DNA of 64,000 nt from Kocuria marina (lineage in GTDB: Bacteria; Actinomycetota; Actinomycetes; Actinomycetales; Micrococcaceae), in NCBI RefSeq assembly GCF_000786655.1, contig NZ_JROM01000003.1, positions 39,086 through 103,085 on the forward strand, written 5' to 3'. Position 1 is the first letter of the stretch. Every line of letters starts with the position of its first letter. The position numbers and the translations under genes are program-made. Shown here in pieces: positions 9,415 to 18,265 of this stretch. Below the pieces are notes generated by a model. That model was given only the letters and a program-made list of their open reading frames with translations, was not told where the DNA came from and made no database searches.

Positions 9415-10719
9415 TCACCCGACCGGGCGCAGGACCTCCTGGCCGCGCAGGTACGGGCGCAGGATCTCGGGGACGACCACGGAACCGTCCTGCTGCTGGT
9501 GGGTCTCGAGGATCGCCACGAGCCAGCGGGTCGTGGCGAGCGTCCCGTTGAGCGTGGCCACCGCGCGGGTCCCACCCTTCTTGGTCCTGCCCTGGGCATC
9601 CGTGGTCTCGGGCAGGCGTTCCCGGATGTTGAGCCGGCGCGCCTGGTACGTGGTGCAGTTGGAGGTGGACGTCAGCTCGCGGTACTTGCCCTGGGTGGGG
9701 ATCCACGCCTCGCAGTCGAACTTGCGGGCCGCGGAGGTCCCGAGGTCCCCGGCCGCGGTGTCGATCACGCGGTAGCTCAGCCCGCACGCCCGCAACATCT
9801 GCTCCTCCCACGCGAGCAACCGCTCGTGCTCGGCGGCGGCGTCCTCGGGGTGGCAGTAGACGAACATCTCGAGTTTGTTGAACTGGTGCACGCGGATGAT
9901 CCCGCGGGTGTCCTTGCCCGCGGAACCGGCCTCGCGGCGGTAGCACGAGGACCAGCCGGCGTAGCGCAGCGGCCCGTCGCTGAGGTCCAGGATCTCGTCC
10001 GCGTGGTAGCCCGCGAGCGCGACCTCGGACGTGCCCACGAGGTAGAGGTCGTCCTTGCCCACGCGGTAGATCTCGTCGTCGTGCTCCACGTCGAATCCCG
10101 TGCCGTTCATGATGGCCGGGCGCACCAGGTTGGGCGTGGACATGGGGATGAACCCGTTGTCCAGGGCGAGGTCCTGGGCCGCGAGCAACAGGGCCGTCTC
10201 GAGCCGGGCGACGTCCCGTTTGAGGAAGTAGAAGCGCGAGCCGGAGACCTTGGCCCCGCGTTCCATGTCGATCCCGTCCAGCAACTCCCCCAGCTCCAGG
10301 TGGTCGCGGGGCTCGAAGCCCTCGGCCTCGAAGTCGCGCGGGGTGCCCTCGGTGCGCAGCAGGACGAAGTCGTCCTCGCCGCCGGACGGGATGCCCTCCA
10401 CGATCACGTTGGGGAACTGGGCCACGAGCTCCTGCTGGGTGAGCTGGGCGGCGTCGGCCTCCGCCTGGGCGGACTTCACGTCCGCGGCGAGCTGCTTGAC
10501 CTGGGCGAGCAACTGTTGCTTCTCCTCACCCTGGGCCTTGGCCACCTTCTTGCCGAACGCGTTCTGCTCCGCGCGCAGGGACTCGAAGTCGGTGATCGCC
10601 CCGCGACGCCGCTCGTCCGCCTCGAGGATGCGGTCCACGAGTCCCGCGTCCGCCCCCCGGGCGGTCTGGGAAGCACGATAGGTCTCAGGGTCGGCGCGCA
10701 GGTCGTTGATGTCGATCAC
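9415..10719 (-). CDS. serS: Serine--tRNA ligase
   Basis: Charges tRNA-Ser (and tRNA-Sec where present). 434 residues with the N-terminal coiled-coil arm (about 30-100, with alternating Lys/Glu/Ala segments such as [20 protein letters not shown]). Class II motif 2 is [21 protein letters not shown] and motif 3 is [19 protein letters not shown]. The GTG start at 10719 gives the canonical [15 protein letters not shown]; the reading frame stays open far upstream but without family similarity. It is divergent from the lipid-kinase-like gene. Confidence 0.97.
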   Translation of the reverse strand: MIDINDLRADPETYRASQTARGADAGLVDRILEADERRRGAITDFESLRAEQNAFGKKVAKAQGEEKQQLLAQVKQLAADVKSAQAEADAAQLTQQELVAQFPNVIVEGIPSGGEDDFVLLRTEGTPRDFEAEGFEPRDHLELGELLDGIDMERGAKVSGSRFYFLKRDVARLETALLLAAQDLALDNGFIPMSTPNLVRPAIMNGTGFDVEHDDEIYRVGKDDLYLVGTSEVALAGYHADEILDLSDGPLRYAGWSSCYRREAGSAGKDTRGIIRVHQFNKLEMFVYCHPEDAAAEHERLLAWEEQMLRACGLSYRVIDTAAGDLGTSAARKFDCEAWIPTQGKYRELTSTSNCTTYQARRLNIRERLPETTDAQGRTKKGGTRAVATLNGTLATTRWLVAILETHQQQDGSVVVPEILRPYLRGQEVLRPVG

Positions 10720-10845
10720 CCGTCCAGGGTATCCAACGAAACGTGCGGGTGCGCGATCCGACGTCGGGGCGGCGCCCGGCCCGCGCGCCAGTAGACTGGC
10801 CACGTCCGACAGCCGCCTTTCGAACGATCCAGGAAGGGGACTCCC

Positions 10846-11787
10846 GTGCCGCAGTACACAGTGGAACCCCAGCGAGTGGCCGTGGTGATCAACCCCATCA
10901 AGGCCCAGGCAGACGCAGCACGGGACGCGGTGATCATCGCGTGCCGCAAGGGTGGTTGGGCGGATCCCGTCTTCTACGAGACCGAGGAGGACGATCCCGG
11001 GTTCTCCATGGCGCGCCGCGCCGTCGAGGAGGGCGCGGACGTCGTGCTCGCCGCGGGCGGTGACGGCACCATCCGGGCCGTGGGCGAGTCGCTGGCCGGC
11101 GGGGACGTCCCGCTGGGGCTCGTGCCGCTGGGCACCGGCAACCTGCTGGCGCGCAACCTCAAGGCGGACCTCGCGGACCCGCACCACTCCGTGGACGTGG
11201 CGCTGTTCGGGTCCCAGAAGGCCATCGACACCGTGGCCGTGCACCTCGAGACGGACGACGACCGCACCGAGGACCACCGCTTCCTGGTCATGGGCGGCGC
11301 GGGTTTCGACGCCCAGATCATGGCCGACACCAAGGACGACCTCAAGGACCTCGTGGGGTGGGCCGCCTACGGCGAAGCCGGCTTCCGGCACCTGTTCAAC
11401 CGGCCCCGCTGGGCGCGCTACAGCATCGACGACGGCCCCTGGGAGTCCAAGCTCGTACGCTCCGTGATGGTGTGCAACTGCGGCGAACTCACCGCCGGGT
11501 TGATCCTGGTGCCGGAGGCCAAGATCGACGACGGCGTGCTGGACCTCGTGGTGATGACCCCGCGCTCGCTCGTGGGCTGGCTGGGCATGGTTGCCAAGGT
11601 CGCGTTCCGCCACCGCCACGAGCTGCCCGTGATCGACTACCGCAGCGGCAAGAAGGTCCGGGTGGAGTTCCACGAACCCATCGAGTACCAGGTGGACGGC
11701 GATCCTCTGGGGCGGATCAAGGCGTTCGAGACCACCATGCACCACAAGTCCCTGCAGGTCCGCGTGCCACCAACCCAGGCCGACTGA
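10846..11787 (+). CDS. Diacylglycerol/lipid kinase family protein (DagK catalytic fold)
   Basis: 313 residues. The nucleotide-binding core [17 protein letters not shown] (about residues 68-84) and [15 protein letters not shown] identify the DAGK_cat domain. The C-terminal part carries the second beta-sandwich lobe with the [14 protein letters not shown] substrate segment. The probable reaction is ATP-dependent phosphorylation of a membrane lipid at the cytoplasmic face. The start is GTG with an aggaagggg box. A TAGACT -10-like hexamer is at 10792-10797. Closed by the strong hairpin at 11797. Confidence 0.88.
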   Translation: MPQYTVEPQRVAVVINPIKAQADAARDAVIIACRKGGWADPVFYETEEDDPGFSMARRAVEEGADVVLAAGGDGTIRAVGESLAGGDVPLGLVPLGTGNLLARNLKADLADPHHSVDVALFGSQKAIDTVAVHLETDDDRTEDHRFLVMGGAGFDAQIMADTKDDLKDLVGWAAYGEAGFRHLFNRPRWARYSIDDGPWESKLVRSVMVCNCGELTAGLILVPEAKIDDGVLDLVVMTPRSLVGWLGMVAKVAFRHRHELPVIDYRSGKKVRVEFHEPIEYQVDGDPLGRIKAFETTMHHKSLQVRVPPTQAD

Positions 11788-11796
11788 TCCGCACGC

Positions 11797-11836
11797 GAAC
11801 GGCCCGGTCCCTCCTCTCGGAGGGACCGGGCCGTTC
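11797..11836. terminator. Bidirectional intrinsic terminator
   Basis: Perfect 18-bp inverted repeat (gaacggcccggtccctcc and its complement) with a tctc loop, between the convergent lipid-kinase-like gene and gntP. It should stop both transcripts. Confidence 0.9.
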
Positions 11837-11910
11837 GTTCAGGCGGGCCTCAGGGCCGAGGACGCCGCACGGGCGCCACGCCCCGCACAGGCGCCACGCA
11901 CCGCGCCGGC

Positions 11911-13305
11911 TCAGACCGCGCCTGCGAGTCCGAAGATCGCCGCGGCGATCGCGAAGCCCAGCACACCGATGATGGTCTCGAGCACCGTCCAGGTCTTGAA
12001 CGTGGTGCGCACGTCCATCTCCAGGAACCGGCCCACGAGCCAGAACCCGGAGTCGTTGACGTGGGAGAGCACCACGGAACCGGCGGCCACGGCCACGACC
12101 ATGGCCGCGAGCTGCACTACGTTGTAGTCGGCGGCCAGCACCGCCGGGGCGATCAGACCCGCGGCCGTGGTCAGCGCGACCGTGGCGGAACCCTGCGCCA
12201 CGCGCATGACCGCGGCGATCAGGAAGCCCGCGATGATCACGGGGATGCCCAGGTCCGCGAGCACGTCCTCGAGGGCGTTGCCGATCCCGGAGGTGCGCAG
12301 CACACCGCCGAACATGCCGCCGGCGCCGGTGATCAGGATGACCGAGCACACGGGGCCCAGGGCGGACTCGAACGTCTTCTCGATCGCGGAACCGCTGACC
12401 CCGCGGGCCTTGCCGATGGTCAGCGCCGCGATGATGAGCGTGAGCGTCAGGGCGATGGGCGTCTCACCGATCGCGCGCAGCAGCTCGAACCACAACCGGG
12501 ACGAGGTCTCCTCGGAGACCGCTCCGGACTTGGCGAGCGTGCCCAGGCCGGTGTTGAGGAAGATCAGCAGCATGGGCAGCAACAGCATGGCCACCACGGT
12601 GCCCACCGCAGGGGGGTTGCGGACGTCCTCGGCCTGACCCAGGATCGCGGGGACCGGGAGCTTGATCCGGCGCCCCGAGAACTTGCCGAAGAGGTAGGAG
12701 GAGACGTACCACGTGGGGATCGCGCAGATCAGGCCCACCAGGATGATGTAGCCCACGTTCGCCTCGAAGAACGTGGCGGCGGTGACCGGACCCGGGTGGG
12801 GCGGCAGGAACACGTGCATCACGGAGAACGCACCCACGGCGGGCAGCGCGTACGTGAGCACGCTGCCGCCCAGTCGACGCGCGACCGAGAAGACCACGGG
12901 CAGCATGACCACCAGACCGGCGTCGAAGAAGATGGGGAAGCCGAACAGCAGGGAGGCCACACCCAGTGCGAGCGGTGCGCGCTTCTCCCCGAACGCGCGG
13001 ATGAGCCGGTCCGCGAGCACCTGGGCACCGCCCGAGGTCTCGAGCAACCGGCCCAGCATGGCCCCCAGCCCCACGAGCAGCGCCACGCTGGCGAGCGTGT
13101 TACCGAAGCCGTAGAGCAGGACGGGCACCACCTGGGAGGTGGGGATGCCCGTGGCGAACGCCGTGAGCGCCGAGATGATGATCAGCGCGAGGAAGGCGTG
13201 CACGCGGAATTTGATGATCAGCACCAACAACACCGCGATGGCCGCCGCCGCGATCAGCAGCAACGGCCCGGCTGTCAGTGTCTGACTCCAGCCCTCGATC
13301 TCCAT
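11911..13305 (-). CDS. GntP-family permease (gluconate:H+ symporter type)
   Basis: 464-residue inner-membrane transporter with about 12 hydrophobic segments, starting MEIEGWSQTLTAGPLLLI. The hallmark stretch VFLPPHPGPVTAA is at about residues 160-172, and the family-typical SGSAT-like motif appears as RVAQGSATVALTTAAGL. Such permeases import gluconate or related sugar acids. It begins 5 bp after the pheA stop, so it is transcribed with the rhodanese and pheA genes; that partnership is unusual and suggests the true substrate may not be gluconate. Confidence 0.88.
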   Translation of the reverse strand: MEIEGWSQTLTAGPLLLIAAAAIAVLLVLIIKFRVHAFLALIIISALTAFATGIPTSQVVPVLLYGFGNTLASVALLVGLGAMLGRLLETSGGAQVLADRLIRAFGEKRAPLALGVASLLFGFPIFFDAGLVVMLPVVFSVARRLGGSVLTYALPAVGAFSVMHVFLPPHPGPVTAATFFEANVGYIILVGLICAIPTWYVSSYLFGKFSGRRIKLPVPAILGQAEDVRNPPAVGTVVAMLLLPMLLIFLNTGLGTLAKSGAVSEETSSRLWFELLRAIGETPIALTLTLIIAALTIGKARGVSGSAIEKTFESALGPVCSVILITGAGGMFGGVLRTSGIGNALEDVLADLGIPVIIAGFLIAAVMRVAQGSATVALTTAAGLIAPAVLAADYNVVQLAAMVVAVAAGSVVLSHVNDSGFWLVGRFLEMDVRTTFKTWTVLETIIGVLGFAIAAAIFGLAGAV

Positions 13306-13310
13306 GGACG

Positions 13311-14312
13311 TCAATGTCCTTTCAGGTTGTTGACCCACGAACGGGCCTGGATGAAGGTGGCGTCGGTGTAGTGCTTGGCCACGTGGACCGCGCGCCCGTC
13401 GGCGCGGGGGTAGGACCCGAGGAATCGGGTGCGGGGGCAGATCCGGCGCACACCCATGAGGGCTTCGGAGACCCGGTCCTCCCGGATGTGGCCGTCGATG
13501 TCCACCGAGAAGAAGTAGTCGCCCAGGTGGGTGCCCGTGGGGCGGGACTCGATGCGGGTCAGGTTGACCCCGCGCGCGGCGAACTGCTCGAGGATCTCCA
13601 GCAGGGCCCCGGGACGGTCCTCCCACAGGGGGATCACCAGGGACGTCTTGTCCGCCCCGGTGGGCTCGGGCATGGGGGCGTCCGGTCGGGCCACGAGCAC
13701 GAAACGGGTGACCGCCTGTTTGTTGTCCCCGATGTCCTCGGCCAGCACGTTCAGCTCGGGGTGGCGCTGCACGACCACGGGGGAACACACGCCGGCGTCG
13801 TAGCCCAGGCCCTCGGTGCTCACCCCGCCCGCGCCGTCCAGCATGTCCATGGCCGAGGCCGCCGTGGAGGACGCGGGGACGTAGCTCACGCCTGGGAGGT
13901 TCTGCTCGACCCAGCCGCGGATCTGCGCCCAGGCGTGACTGTGGGTCGCCACGGCGTGGACGTCGGACAGGCTCACGCCCGGCGGGGCCACGAGGACGAA
14001 CTGGATGGGCACCAGGATCTCGCGCAGGATCCGCAGTTCGGCACCGAAGGAGACGTCGTCGAGCGTGGCGGTCACGCCGCCCTCCACCGAGTTCTCGATG
14101 GGCACCACGGCGGCGTCCACACGTTCCTCTCGAACGGCCGCGAGCGCGGCCGGGACGGAGCTCATGGGGGTGCACGCGGCGTCGTCGACCCCCGGGACCT
14201 GCCTCAGTGCCGCCTCGGTGAACGTGCCCTCGGGGCCCAGGAAGGCGTACTCACGAGCGCATGGCCCCGGGTCCACAGGACCCGAGGCCACGCCGGACAG
14301 TGCTGCGTTCAC
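13311..14312 (-). CDS. pheA: Prephenate dehydratase
   Basis: Converts prephenate to phenylpyruvate in phenylalanine synthesis. 333 residues: a catalytic PDT domain beginning YAFLGPEGTFTEAAL and containing VPIENSVEGGVTATLD and the TRF-type motif (QAVTRFVLVAR), then a C-terminal ACT domain (SLVIPLWEDRPGALLEILEQ...LTRIESRPTG) that binds phenylalanine for feedback control. The GTG start overlaps the rhodanese stop by 4 bases. No chorismate mutase domain is fused. Confidence 0.95.
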   Translation of the reverse strand: MNAALSGVASGPVDPGPCAREYAFLGPEGTFTEAALRQVPGVDDAACTPMSSVPAALAAVREERVDAAVVPIENSVEGGVTATLDDVSFGAELRILREILVPIQFVLVAPPGVSLSDVHAVATHSHAWAQIRGWVEQNLPGVSYVPASSTAASAMDMLDGAGGVSTEGLGYDAGVCSPVVVQRHPELNVLAEDIGDNKQAVTRFVLVARPDAPMPEPTGADKTSLVIPLWEDRPGALLEILEQFAARGVNLTRIESRPTGTHLGDYFFSVDIDGHIREDRVSEALMGVRRICPRTRFLGSYPRADGRAVHVAKHYTDATFIQARSWVNNLKGH

Positions 14313-14644
14313 AGAACGCGCGCCGTTTCCCCGGTCTCGGACACGATGGGCTTGTCCGCGTCCGCCCACGCGCCCATGCCGCCCAACACGTTGACGGGGT
14401 CGTACCCGTACTGCGCGAGGTACGCGGTGGCGCGCAGCGAGCGGCCGCCGGAACGGCAGATCACGTAGACGTCCTGGTCCAGCGGGACCTCGTCCGTGCG
14501 CTCCGCGAGCTGCGACAGTGGCAGGTGCTGGGCACCGTCGATGTGCCCGGCATCCCACTCGTCCTGTTCGCGCACGTCCAGGATGGGTGCGCCCGCCGGG
14601 ATCTCGTCCACGGTGGCGGACGGCAAGTTGTTCACGTTGTCCAT
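14309..14644 (-). CDS. Rhodanese-like domain protein
   Basis: 111-residue single-domain rhodanese. The active-site loop CRSGGRS is at about residues 73-79, preceded by ILDVREQDEWDAGHI. The cysteine can carry a persulfide or act as a small sulfur transferase. It is the first gene of a tight three-gene unit with pheA and gntP; the four-base overlap with pheA indicates coupled translation. The physiological sulfur acceptor is unknown. Confidence 0.92.
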   Translation of the reverse strand: MDNVNNLPSATVDEIPAGAPILDVREQDEWDAGHIDGAQHLPLSQLAERTDEVPLDQDVYVICRSGGRSLRATAYLAQYGYDPVNVLGGMGAWADADKPIVSETGETARVL

Positions 14645-14747
14645 GGCGTCCCTCGTCGTTCGACTGCTCAGTTCACTCGGACCCCCACCATAGCGGCAGG
14701 GCGCGGTGTTCGGCGCCGACGGCGCGGGGTGCCTCGGGCGACGTCGC

Positions 14748-15125
14748 TCAGCGCACGTCGGCGCCGGTCTTGTCGTGCTCGGACGGGTGCGAGCGCCCCA
14801 GCTCGGACAGGCCGTGCTTGGCCACGTGACGCGTGGAGATCTCGTAGCCGATGTTGGTGCCCACGAGGATCACGATGCCCGCGATGAGGCTGTAGTACCA
14901 GTGCGGGTTGGTCATGCCGAACATGATGTACAGGCTCAGCAGGATCAGGAACGCGAGGCACCCGTAGGTGGTCACGGGAGCGTCGGGCAGCTTGAAGGAC
15001 ACGCCGCGCACCTGACCGTGGGCCGCGAGGTTGCGCAGCGAGCGGGGGCACGCGTACAGCGTGGCGTTCACGCCGGAGATAGCGGCGGTCAGCACCACGA
15101 GCACGAGCACGCCGCCGGTCGGTGC
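14748..15125 (-). pseudogene. C-terminal remnant of an APC-family amino-acid permease
   Basis: The minus strand reads the last third of an amino-acid/GABA permease: VLVLVVLTAAISGVNATLYACPRSL, then the hydrophobic segments TYGCLAFLILLSLYIMFG and YYSLIAGIVILVGTNIGYE, and a cytoplasmic tail ending GADVR. No start codon with a ribosome site and no N-terminal two thirds are present. Similarity ends at about 15120, exactly where an inverted repeat begins. The remaining coding frame is clean, so the loss looks like one deletion and not gradual decay. It was probably an AnsP/GabP-like permease. Confidence 0.75.
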
Positions 15126-15151
15126 CCCGTCCCTGTGGGGCACCGACCGGC
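15114..15151. terminator. Perfect hairpin at the permease break point
   Basis: 15-bp perfect arms (gccggtcggtgcccc and its complement) around an 8-base loop. It sits at the very end of the truncated permease frame and 29 bases before the aminotransferase start, so it could attenuate the aminotransferase or be the displaced terminator of a deleted gene. Confidence 0.7.
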
Positions 15152-15180
15152 GCTTCGTACGCTTTCTCCAGGAAGTTCAC

Positions 15181-16289
15181 ATGACTCAGGAATTCACCAT
15201 CGACGACTGTTCGGCGGGCGTGCGCAGCGCCAAGCCGTCCGTGGTCCGCAAGGGCTTCGCGATGTCCGCGAAACCTGGAATGATCTCGTTCGCCTCGGGC
15301 ATGCCCGAACTGCGCTCCCTGCCGCTGGACGCGCTCGCGGACATCGCGTCCGATCTGATGCGCCACCGCGGCAACGAGGTCATGCAGTACGGTACGTTCA
15401 CCGGCGCGGACCACCTCAAGGACCCGCTCATCGAGCTCATGAAGATCGAGGGCATCGAGAACGTCACGCGTGAGAACGCGCTCGTGACCACCGGTTCCCA
15501 GAACGGTCTGGACACCCTCGCCCGAGTGATGATCGATCCGGGGGACGTCATCCTCGTGGAAGCGCCTTCCTACTCGGGCGCCGTGGCCGTGTTCGCGGGC
15601 GCCCAAGCGGAGGTCGTCCACGTGGCGATCGACCACGAGGGCTGACCCCGGACGAACTCGAGGAGACCATCGAGGAGCTCGAGTCCCAGGGCCGGCGCAT
15701 CAAGTTCCTGTACACCATCCCGAGTTTCCAGAACGCGGGCGGGACCATGATGCCGCAACAGCGCCGCGACCGGATCTGTGAGGTCTGCGCCGCGCACCAC
15801 GTGCTGATCGCGGAGGACAACCCCTACGGCCTGCTGGGCTTCGAGGGTCAGACTGCCCGTGCCGTGCGCGCGGACGACGAGAACGTGGTCTACCTGGGCT
15901 CGGCGTCCAAGATGTTCACGCCGGGTCTGCGCGTGGGCTGGACCGTGGCCCCCGATTCGCTCGCCACGATCCTGGGTCTGCAGAGTGAGGCCGCTGCGCT
16001 CAATCCCTCGGTCTTCGCTCAGGAAGTGGTCGCCGGGTGCCTCGAGAAGTACGACTGGCGTTCCGTGCGGGACGAGTACCGCGTGCTGTACGGCAAGTGG
16101 GCCCAGGCCCTGATGGACGCGTTCGACGAGCACATGCCCGACGGTGTGACCTGGACCCGCCCCGAGGGCGGCTTCTACTCGTGGATCACCCTGCCGCAGG
16201 ACGTGGACTCCTACGACCTGTGCATGAAGGGCATCGACAAGGGTGCGGAGATCTTCACCATCACCCTGAAGAAGGCCATGAACGCCTGA
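15181..16289 (+). pseudogene. PLP-dependent aminotransferase (MocR/LysN-like fold I), frameshifted
   Basis: The frame from ATG 15181 (MTQEFTIDDCSAGVRSAKPS) runs normally to AIDHEG and hits TGA at 15642-15644. The neighbouring frame then continues LTPDELEETIEELESQG without loss. One missing base (a C at about 15642) explains it. Family features include FASGMPELRSLP, the SxNGLD segment, the D/Y pair in IAEDNPYG, and the PLP lysine in SASKMFTPGLRVGW. The C-terminus is also odd: after GIDKG it ends IFTITLKKAMNA, and the arginine-bearing C-terminal segment that binds the substrate carboxylate is missing. Total about 369 residues. It is inactive unless the frameshift is a sequencing error. Confidence 0.8.
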
Positions 16290-16307
16290 TCGGTTCGCCC
16301 GAACGCC

Positions 16308-16345
16308 ACGGCGCCGGTGTCAACAATCCTGTGGCCCGGCGCCGT
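16308..16345 (+). terminator. Hairpin after the aminotransferase
   Basis: 10-bp perfect arms acggcgccgg and ccggcgccgt with an 18-base loop, starting 19 bases after the stop codon. Confidence 0.5.
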
Positions 16346-16503
16346 CGTTCTGCCGGGCCGTATCCGCTGCGACCTAGACTGATGGATCGAGGACCGCGGT
16401 TGCCCGATCCTTGCGCCCCGCTCCGTGGGGGCGCCGTCGCGGGGGTCGGCGCACCATCACGCAACTGTGTCGGCGCCGGGGCCGGCCGTTAGGAGCCCGT
16501 TCC

Positions 16504-18132
16504 ATGTTCCGTCTCTTCCACAATGCCACGGTGCACGCCATGAATCCGGCCACCGGATGGACCCCCCAGGCCCAGTGGCACTCCCACGACATGCCCCACC
16601 CGGACGCCATCCTGACCTCCGACGACCGCATCGTGGCCGTGGGCGACTACCAGCGGCTCAAGGACCTCGCGCCGCTCGGCACCGAACGCACCGATCTCGG
16701 CGGCACCTACGTGCTCCCGGGCATGGGCGACGGCCACATCCACTCGGCCATGTACTCCCGCTCGCTCATCGAGCCGGACATGCGCCACTGCACGTCCCTG
16801 GAGTCCGCGCTCGAGGTGCTGCGCCCCTTCGTGGAGCGGGGCATGGCGGACGAGTCCATCACGTGGATCTTCGGCGGGCAGTGGAACGTCAACGCGTGGG
16901 ACGTCCCCGAGCTGCCGGACCGCCACGCCCTGGACACCGTGGCCCCAGACATCCCCGTGGCCCTGGGGTCCCTGGACTGGCACACCCTGTGGTTGAACTC
17001 CAAGGCCCTGCAGGAACTGGGCCTGGACCGCAACGTCAAGGACCCGGACGGCGGCGAGTTCGTGCGGGACGAGCACGGTGAGCTCACCGGCGTGATCCGG
17101 GAGGCCGCGGCCATCCCCATCCGGGACGGGCTCATGCAGTCGGACGTCTCCGGCAACATCGACGACTACCTGCCCCTGGGTCAGCGCGAACTGCTCAAGC
17201 GGGGCATCACGTCCATCCACGACATCGACGGCGCGGACTGCCTGTACGCGTACCAGAAGCTGCGCGAAAGCGGTGAGCTGGACATCCGCATCCACAAGGT
17301 GCTGCGCCAGGAACAGGTCCACGACTTCATCCGGCGCGGGATCCGCACGGCCTCCGGGGACGAATGGGTCTCGATCGGCCCGCTCAAGCTCTTCGCGGAC
17401 GGCGCCCTGGGTTCGCACACGTGCCACATGTCCGAGGCGTGGCCGGGCACCGAGAACCACGGCATGACGGTCACGTCCCCCCAGGAGCTCGAGCACTGGA
17501 TCGGCCTGGCGGCGTCCGCCGGGATCGCCACGGCGGTCCACGCGATCGGTGACCAGGCCACCACGGAGGTGCTGGACGCGTTCGCCAAGAGTCAGTCGAT
17601 CGCCCGGGTCTTCGGCCTGCGTCAGCGTGTGGAGCACGCCCAGTACATGAAGCGCTCGGACGTCCCCCGGTTCCGTGAGCTGGGGGTCACCGCGTCCATG
17701 CAGCCCATGCACTGCACGGCGGACATCCCCATGAACGACTTCCTGGCCGAGCGCGACCTCGTGGCCTACGGGTGGAACAGCCTGCGCGAGGCCGGCGCCG
17801 AGCTCGTGTTCGGTTCCGACGGCCCCGTGGAGGACCCCAACCCGTTCCAGGGCATCCACGCGGCCATCACCCGCACCCGGGACGGAGCGCCCGAGGGCGG
17901 GTGGCAACCCCACGAGCGGCTCCCGCGCGCCGAGACCGTGTACTACTACACCCACGCGGTGGCCCGCGCCTCCTACGAGGAGAACCTCAAGGGCTGCCTG
18001 GCCCCGGGGATGCTCGCGGACTTCGTGAGCGTGGACCGCGACATCTTCTCCGAGGACGCCGAGGCCGTGAAGGACACCGTGGTCGAGGCCACCGTGGTGG
18101 GCGCCCAGATCCGCTACCAGCGCGAGGACTGA
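16504..18132 (+). CDS. Amidohydrolase, YtcJ-like
   Basis: 542-residue metal-dependent hydrolase of the amidohydrolase superfamily. The first metal-binding pair is in LPGMGDGHIHSAMY (HxH at about residues 77-79). Later metal or catalytic segments include GAVHAIGDQATTEVLDAF-like HAIGD and the FGSDGPVEDPNPF aspartate near the end. The ATG at 16504 has a ttaggag box; a TAGACT -10-like sequence lies at 16375-16380. Such enzymes deacylate or cleave amides, but the substrate cannot be named. It neighbours an amino-acid catabolic region and an Lrp regulator. Confidence 0.85.
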   Translation: MFRLFHNATVHAMNPATGWTPQAQWHSHDMPHPDAILTSDDRIVAVGDYQRLKDLAPLGTERTDLGGTYVLPGMGDGHIHSAMYSRSLIEPDMRHCTSLESALEVLRPFVERGMADESITWIFGGQWNVNAWDVPELPDRHALDTVAPDIPVALGSLDWHTLWLNSKALQELGLDRNVKDPDGGEFVRDEHGELTGVIREAAAIPIRDGLMQSDVSGNIDDYLPLGQRELLKRGITSIHDIDGADCLYAYQKLRESGELDIRIHKVLRQEQVHDFIRRGIRTASGDEWVSIGPLKLFADGALGSHTCHMSEAWPGTENHGMTVTSPQELEHWIGLAASAGIATAVHAIGDQATTEVLDAFAKSQSIARVFGLRQRVEHAQYMKRSDVPRFRELGVTASMQPMHCTADIPMNDFLAERDLVAYGWNSLREAGAELVFGSDGPVEDPNPFQGIHAAITRTRDGAPEGGWQPHERLPRAETVYYYTHAVARASYEENLKGCLAPGMLADFVSVDRDIFSEDAEAVKDTVVEATVVGAQIRYQRED

Positions 18133-18171
18133 CCGCGCGGGGCACGACGACGTCGCTCACGCACGTTCCAC

Positions 18172-18211
18172 GGACGACGTCGCCCGCGTGCGTCCCCGGG
18201 CGATGTCGTCC
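18172..18211. terminator. Bidirectional hairpin with cgacgtcg stem
   Basis: 15-bp arms ggacgacgtcgcccg and cgggcgatgtcgtcc (one G-T pair) around a 10-base loop, between the convergent amidohydrolase and Lrp genes. It shares its stem core with the hairpins at 19817 and 59297. Confidence 0.8.
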
Positions 18212-18265
18212 GGGCGGGCGACCCGCCGGCATCGTACCCCGAAATCGCGCGGACTGGCCGCGCGC

